Assembly: GCF_900130015.1 (NCBI RefSeq)
Contig: NZ_FQXS01000015.1
Span: 56,755 to 120,754 of the forward strand
From: Desulfofustis glycolicus DSM 9705
GTDB taxonomy: Bacteria; Desulfobacterota; Desulfobulbia; Desulfobulbales; Desulfocapsaceae
Direction: 5' to 3'
Length of the DNA: 64,000 nucleotides
In this document: piece after piece, positions 60,346-64,000 of the stretch
Layout of the letters: each line of letters opens with the position of its first letter
Numbering within the stretch: the stretch's first letter is position 1
Notes under the pieces: model-generated
What the model saw: only the letters and a program-made list of their open reading frames with translations
The model's database searches: none
Told to the model about the DNA's origin: nothing
Translations under genes and position numbers: made by a program

Positions 60346-61637
60346 TGAACGGCCCATTATTGATGGGAATTATATTCCTCGTAACGATGGCTATTGGTGT
60401 GCCAATTCCATTTGCAGCAGGTCTGGCAGCCATTGCAGGGGTCTACATTATTGATATGCCCATGACGCTGTTGGCTCAGTCAGCGTATACAGCTTTTGAA
60501 TCTTTCCCTCTTGTGACTATTCCTTTGTTTGTACTGGCTGGTCAATTGATGGAGAGAGGAGGAATGAGTAATCATCTCATAAATATATCAAAAAGTTTGG
60601 TTGGCTCTTTTAGAGGTGGAATGGGAATGGTGACTGTGGTTGCCTGCATGTTTTTTGCTGCGCTCTCGGGTTCAGGTCCGGCGACTACTGCTGCCATAGG
60701 TTCTATCACAATACCTGGAATGATTAAAGAAGGATATAAGCCAAGATTTGCCGGTGCCATAGCTGCTGCTGGTGGAGCTTTGGGTAGCATGATTCCTCCC
60801 AGTAATCTGCTGATTATCTATGCGCTATCCAGTGATCAATCGATTCCACGTCTTTTTCTGGCAGGCATAGTGCCTGGGATATTTTTAACTTTGTTGTTAC
60901 TATTGGTGACTTTCGTCTTATCGGTAAAATACAAATTTGGTGGTTCAGACAGTGCATTTTCTTTGGGCCTATTACTGCGTGCATTATGGGCAGGGAAATG
61001 GGCAATCGGAGCACCGATAGTCATCCTTGGAGGTATTTACTCTGGTTTATTTACTCCCACCGAAGCTGCCGCCGTTGCTGTTTTTTACGGTCTTTTTGTT
61101 GGCCTTTTCATTTATAAAGAACTTTCTTGGAAGGGGATGTATGAATCACTGAAGTTCACAGCAGTTGTCATTGGGACAGTTTTATTTATTCTTGGTTCCA
61201 GCAAGGCTTTTGGACAGATGGTGACACTCTATGATATCCCCGAACAGATCAGTACTATATTTGCAATTTTCGAAAGTAGAACATGGATGGTTCTACTTGT
61301 TATCGGCATTATATATATAATTGCCGGTATGTGGATAGAGACAGTTCCTCAGGTTATTATTTTTACCGCCGTTTTCTTCCCATATGTTCAGGCTCTTGGT
61401 ATCGACCCTATTCTCTTTGGAGTCTTTACTGTAATGACTTGTGAAGTAGGTTTTCTGACACCGCCCATTGGGGTTAATCTTTTCGTAGCGTCGCGAATCA
61501 GCAACACAACAATTGAGGATGTCTCGGTTGGAGTCATCCCGTTTCTTTTACCGTATATTGGCATAATTATTCTCATGGCGTTCTATGGCGGATGGGTTAC
61601 TTTTTTACCAGATTTGTTCTATGGAACACAATTATGA
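60345..61637 (+). CDS. dctM: TRAP transporter large permease (DctM family)
   Basis: 430 residues, about twelve membrane helices. PFAAGLAAIAGVYI, SFPLVTIPLFVLAGQLMERGG (split as SFPLVTIPLFVLAGQ), FFAALSGSGPATTAAIGSI, GGALGSMIPPSNLLIIYA, GIYSGLFTPTEAAAVAVFYG and CEVGFLTPPIGVNLFV are the DctM blocks. It is the sodium-coupled transport subunit. It overlaps both dctQ and the amidase gene (ATGA), so the four encode one functional unit. Confidence 0.96.
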   Translation: MNGPLLMGIIFLVTMAIGVPIPFAAGLAAIAGVYIIDMPMTLLAQSAYTAFESFPLVTIPLFVLAGQLMERGGMSNHLINISKSLVGSFRGGMGMVTVVACMFFAALSGSGPATTAAIGSITIPGMIKEGYKPRFAGAIAAAGGALGSMIPPSNLLIIYALSSDQSIPRLFLAGIVPGIFLTLLLLLVTFVLSVKYKFGGSDSAFSLGLLLRALWAGKWAIGAPIVILGGIYSGLFTPTEAAAVAVFYGLFVGLFIYKELSWKGMYESLKFTAVVIGTVLFILGSSKAFGQMVTLYDIPEQISTIFAIFESRTWMVLLVIGIIYIIAGMWIETVPQVIIFTAVFFPYVQALGIDPILFGVFTVMTCEVGFLTPPIGVNLFVASRISNTTIEDVSVGVIPFLLPYIGIIILMAFYGGWVTFLPDLFYGTQL

Positions 61638-62863
61638 TTAACTTTGAAAGATTTCTTTCGTCAATCGAGCACCTTGCTCAATATAATGATACTCCCGACA
61701 ATGGTGTAACTCGGCTTTCATATTCTTCAGCTGAAGAGCTAGTGAAAAATTGGCTATCTAGCGAGCTGAATGATATCGGGGTGAAAGTCTGGACGGATGG
61801 TATTGGTAACTTGCACGGTTTGTTAAAAGGAGAGAGCAATAAGGCAGCGATTCTTACTGGGTCGCATCTTGATACTGTGCAGAATGGCGGCAGACTCGAT
61901 GGGAGCTACGGTATCCTCGCGGCTCTTGAAATTTTGAAGAGTTTCAACGAGCAGAATTTTACTCCTTACCGCGATATAGAATTCATTGCTTTTGCTGAAG
62001 AGGAGGGTAGTAATTTTGGTACGACCTGTGTCGGTAGCAAATCGATTACTGGTAATTTATCTATTGCTGACTTGCACTATATGAAAAATACTGATGGAAT
62101 AACTGCATATAGCATGTTAATTTCATCAGGGTTAGTGCCGGAAAATCTAGAAAATGAACAACTCAAACCAGAAAAATATTCTGCATATCTAGAATTGCAT
62201 ATTGAACAAAATATATTTCTTGAGTCAGAAAATGTACCTATAGGAGCTGTAACAGACATATTTGGAATGCGCATGTTCCGCCTATGTTACAAAGGTGAAA
62301 GTAAGCATGCAGCTACGCCTATGTCAGGACGCCGTGACCCTATGCTTGGGTTAATTGAATTTGGCCAAGCTTCAAAAGACATAATTAACAAGATGGGGAA
62401 AGATTTTTCCTTGACTATCGGTCAGGTTTTTGTCGAGCCAAATGTAGGAAACGTAATTCCTTCAAAGGTGTCATTCACGGTTGATTTACGACATGTAGAT
62501 AATGCCAAGCTGACGCTCGGATCTCGATCGGTAACTGAATTAGCAAATAGTATTGCCAGAGACAATGATCTTAACTTGGAAATATTTCCACTTTCAAAGA
62601 GCAATGCAGTCAGTATGGACCAGCACATTGTGGCGCAAATCAAAAATACTGCGACGATGCTGGGACATATGAGTACTGAATTGAAAAGTGGTCCCGCCCA
62701 TGATGCTGCGATAGTAGGAGAGCTCTTACCTGCTGGATTAATTTTTGTTCCCAGTATTGATGGGTTGAGTCATTGTGCGACTGAAAACACAAATGATTCA
62801 GATCTTGCCAAGGGAGTGGAAGTGTATCGAGACGTATTAAAGATACTGTGTATGCAGGATTAG
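61634..62863 (+). CDS. M20-type amidase (N-carbamoyl-amino-acid hydrolase / allantoate amidohydrolase family)
   Basis: 409 residues from ATG 61634, overlapping the dctM stop as ATGA. Metal-ligand regions are all present: GSHLDTVQNGGRLDGSYG, AFAEEEGSNFG, YLELHIEQNIFLE and DGLSHCATEN. The dimerisation domain lies in the middle (about 210-325, GESKHAATPMSGRRD). Relatives split N-carbamoyl-L-amino acids, allantoate or ureidoglycine. Coupling to the TRAP permease suggests it acts on the imported substrate, perhaps after the amidohydrolase. Confidence 0.9.
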   Translation: MINFERFLSSIEHLAQYNDTPDNGVTRLSYSSAEELVKNWLSSELNDIGVKVWTDGIGNLHGLLKGESNKAAILTGSHLDTVQNGGRLDGSYGILAALEILKSFNEQNFTPYRDIEFIAFAEEEGSNFGTTCVGSKSITGNLSIADLHYMKNTDGITAYSMLISSGLVPENLENEQLKPEKYSAYLELHIEQNIFLESENVPIGAVTDIFGMRMFRLCYKGESKHAATPMSGRRDPMLGLIEFGQASKDIINKMGKDFSLTIGQVFVEPNVGNVIPSKVSFTVDLRHVDNAKLTLGSRSVTELANSIARDNDLNLEIFPLSKSNAVSMDQHIVAQIKNTATMLGHMSTELKSGPAHDAAIVGELLPAGLIFVPSIDGLSHCATENTNDSDLAKGVEVYRDVLKILCMQD

Positions 62864-62940
62864 CATATATTTACGGATTCCGTTACATACATTTTTTCAA
62901 GTAGAAAATCTTTGCTCTCGACGATAAGAAGAACGCTTCA

Positions 62941-63672
62941 TTTGGAAGTTCCGAAATTTATGTCGGAAACAAAAAGCGCTTTCTCACCGTTGTCCTGGAC
63001 CTGATATCCAGGGCCGTTGTTTATGTCGGTGATGGCAAAGGGGCAGACGCCCTGCTGCCGTTCTGGAAGAAGTTGAAACGTTCCTCCGCTTCGATTACCG
63101 CAGTCGCCATGGATATGTCGCTCGCCTATATTTATGCGGTAACCGATTATCTTCCCGACGCCACTATCGTCTTTGATCATTTCCATCTCGTCAAACTGTT
63201 CAACGAGAAATTGACTGTGTTTCGCCGTGACCTGCAGCGTGTTGCCAAAGAAACCGGCAAAAAGGTGCTCAAGGGCACTCGCCGGCTCTTGCTCAAGAAC
63301 CCGAAAAACCTAAAGGTGGAACGCAATGAAAAATAACGTTTGCAGGAAGCGCTTGCGCTCAATGAGCCGTTAGCCACGCTTCTATTACCTGAAAGAAGAT
63401 CTCCGCCAGCTATATGGTCGCCCCCCAGTAAAGAGGAAGCAGCCACATTCCTCGATGATTGGATCAGCCGCGCGAGAATCTCCGGTATCAAGATGCTGGT
63501 CTCGTTTGCAGACACCCTGAAGAAGCATCAAGACGGCATTCTTGCCTATTACGACTATCCTATTTCGACTGGCCCCCTTGAGGGAACCAACTACAATATC
63601 AAGACACTGCAACGGCAGGCCTATGGCTTTCGTGATATGCAGTTTTTCAAATTGAAGATCTTTGGTCTATAG
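62941..63672 (+). pseudogene. Decayed ISL3-family transposase remnant
   Basis: The frame encodes the catalytic core of an ISL3 transposase: RFLTVVLDLISRAVVYVGDG, AVAMDMSLAYIYAVTDYLPDA and FDHFHLVKLFNEKL, later FLDDWISRARISGIKMLVSFA and PISTGPLEGTNYNIKTLQRQA. The zinc-finger and helix-turn-helix N-terminus is missing. A TAA at 63334-63336 stops the frame. Between about 63378 and 63425 the family sequence (FYYLKEDLRQLYGRP) is in the +1 frame, so two compensating indels flank it. The C-terminal end is cut at KIFGL, where the next element begins. GC content is higher than in the preceding cassette. Confidence 0.88.
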
Positions 63673-64000
63673 TGGACCCCAGTTTTAAGACAGTAGTTTA
63701 AGCTAGACGCAATCCCGAGGAACAGGAAAAGATGAGTGAAGGAAAGAAGAGAAAGTTCCATACTCCCGAGTTCAAGGCCAAGGTAGCTCTGGAGGCATTG
63801 CGAGGGATAAAAACGCTCAACGAGATAGGGCAAGAATTTGGGGTCCACCCTATTACGGTTGGGCATTGGAAGAAGGAACTTCAAGAGCAGGCAAAAACGC
63901 TCTTTGAAGGAAAGCGAGGTCCTACACCGATCGCGGCACATCGAGAACCTGAACTGTTGTACAGCGAGATTGGCAAGCTGAAGGTGGAGCTCGACTGGTT
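63671..64000 (+). mobile_element. Left end of an IS3-family insertion sequence (runs off the window)
   Basis: The terminal sequence tagtggaccccagtttt resembles IS3-family ends and abuts the broken ISL3 transposase. The first open frame of the element begins 60 bases inside. The right end and second frame are outside the window. Confidence 0.75.
63732..64000 (+). CDS. IS3-family transposase OrfA, N-terminal part
   Basis: The first 89 codons from ATG 63732; the gene continues beyond the window. KRKFHTPEFKAKVALEALRG, INEIGQEF-type helix-turn-helix (LNEIGQEFGVHPITVGHWKKE) is given here as EIGQEFGVHPITVGHWKKE, and LYSEIGKLKVELDWL begins the coiled coil. OrfA supplies DNA recognition and is normally joined to OrfB by frameshifting. 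AGGAAAAG precedes the ATG. Confidence 0.9.
   Translation, partial: MSEGKKRKFHTPEFKAKVALEALRGIKTLNEIGQEFGVHPITVGHWKKELQEQAKTLFEGKRGPTPIAAHREPELLYSEIGKLKVELDW

Noticed and set aside
1..64000. CRISPR arrays, rRNA operons, replication origin, toxin-antitoxin pairs
   Set aside because: No regularly spaced repeats, no rRNA sequence, no DnaA-box cluster and no recognisable toxin-antitoxin gene pair were seen.

Overview
The window is a contiguous piece of a GC-rich bacterial chromosome (about 57% GC by eye up to roughly 55.9 kb) that ends in an AT-rich accessory segment. The gene set suggests a strictly anaerobic member of the Desulfobacterota, probably Desulfobulbales-like (inference). It has an anaerobic (Cbi-type) cobalamin pathway, a three-subunit fumarate reductase/succinate dehydrogenase, a DUF39 sulfur-insertion protein next to LarE, archaeal-type LeuCD, and a DctPQM TRAP transporter. 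Most genes are tightly packed, with many 1-4 base start/stop overlaps (ATGA, GTGA, TGATG).

Layout. 1-4.4 kb: end of proB, proA, nadD, a REC-zinc ribbon-CheB-like protein that has lost catalytic residues, and ung. 4.4-11 kb (minus strand, read right to left): rng, an M23 peptidase, an LptF/LptG-type permease with an Ada-like zinc tail, the NAD(P)HX repair enzyme and a CBS protein. 11.2-14.9 kb: glycosyltransferase, SPL-like radical SAM protein, ssb, and a DnaJ-family protein. 15.4-17.2 kb (minus): leuC-leuD, flanked by copies of a diverged interspersed repeat. 17.5-24.4 kb: an orphan YejA-like binding protein, a cold-shock gene with a structured leader, tsaE, an EAL-HDOD protein, a YcaO-TPR fusion and an exported Sel1 protein.

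24.5-35.4 kb is a cobalamin operon: cbiG, cbiH, cobC, cobU, cobT, cobS, a cobD-cbiP fusion, cbiB, cbiA, cbiC and an unknown exported protein. Together these cover part of corrin-ring modification, a,c-diamide formation, and aminopropanol attachment through nucleotide-loop assembly. cbiK/X, cbiL, cbiF, cbiD, cbiJ and cbiE/T are not in the window. 35.6-41.2 kb: ndk, xseA (minus), a YfgM-like protein, panC, panD, a DegT-family aminotransferase and a SleB-type hydrolase (minus). 41.6-48.2 kb is a probable carboxylate-catabolism/respiration cluster: LUD protein, GntR/FCD regulator with a palindromic operator candidate, frdCAB and an MmgE/PrpD protein. An iron-dependent alcohol dehydrogenase faces it and is translationally coupled to rsmA. 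50.4-55.8 kb: DUF2062, tsaD and pheA (minus), then DUF39, larE and hup (plus).

At 55,904-55,980 lies tRNA-Pro(CGG). Immediately after it composition drops to roughly 40% GC and gene style changes: about 0.8 kb without a gene, then an amidohydrolase, a TRAP transporter (dctP, dctQ, dctM) and an M20-type amidase. This looks like an imported cassette for uptake and hydrolysis of an organic amide- or carbamoyl-type compound, inserted beside a tRNA gene (inference). The window ends in insertion-sequence debris: an ISL3-type transposase truncated at both ends and carrying a stop codon and two compensating frameshifts, abutted by the start of an IS3-family element that runs off the window.
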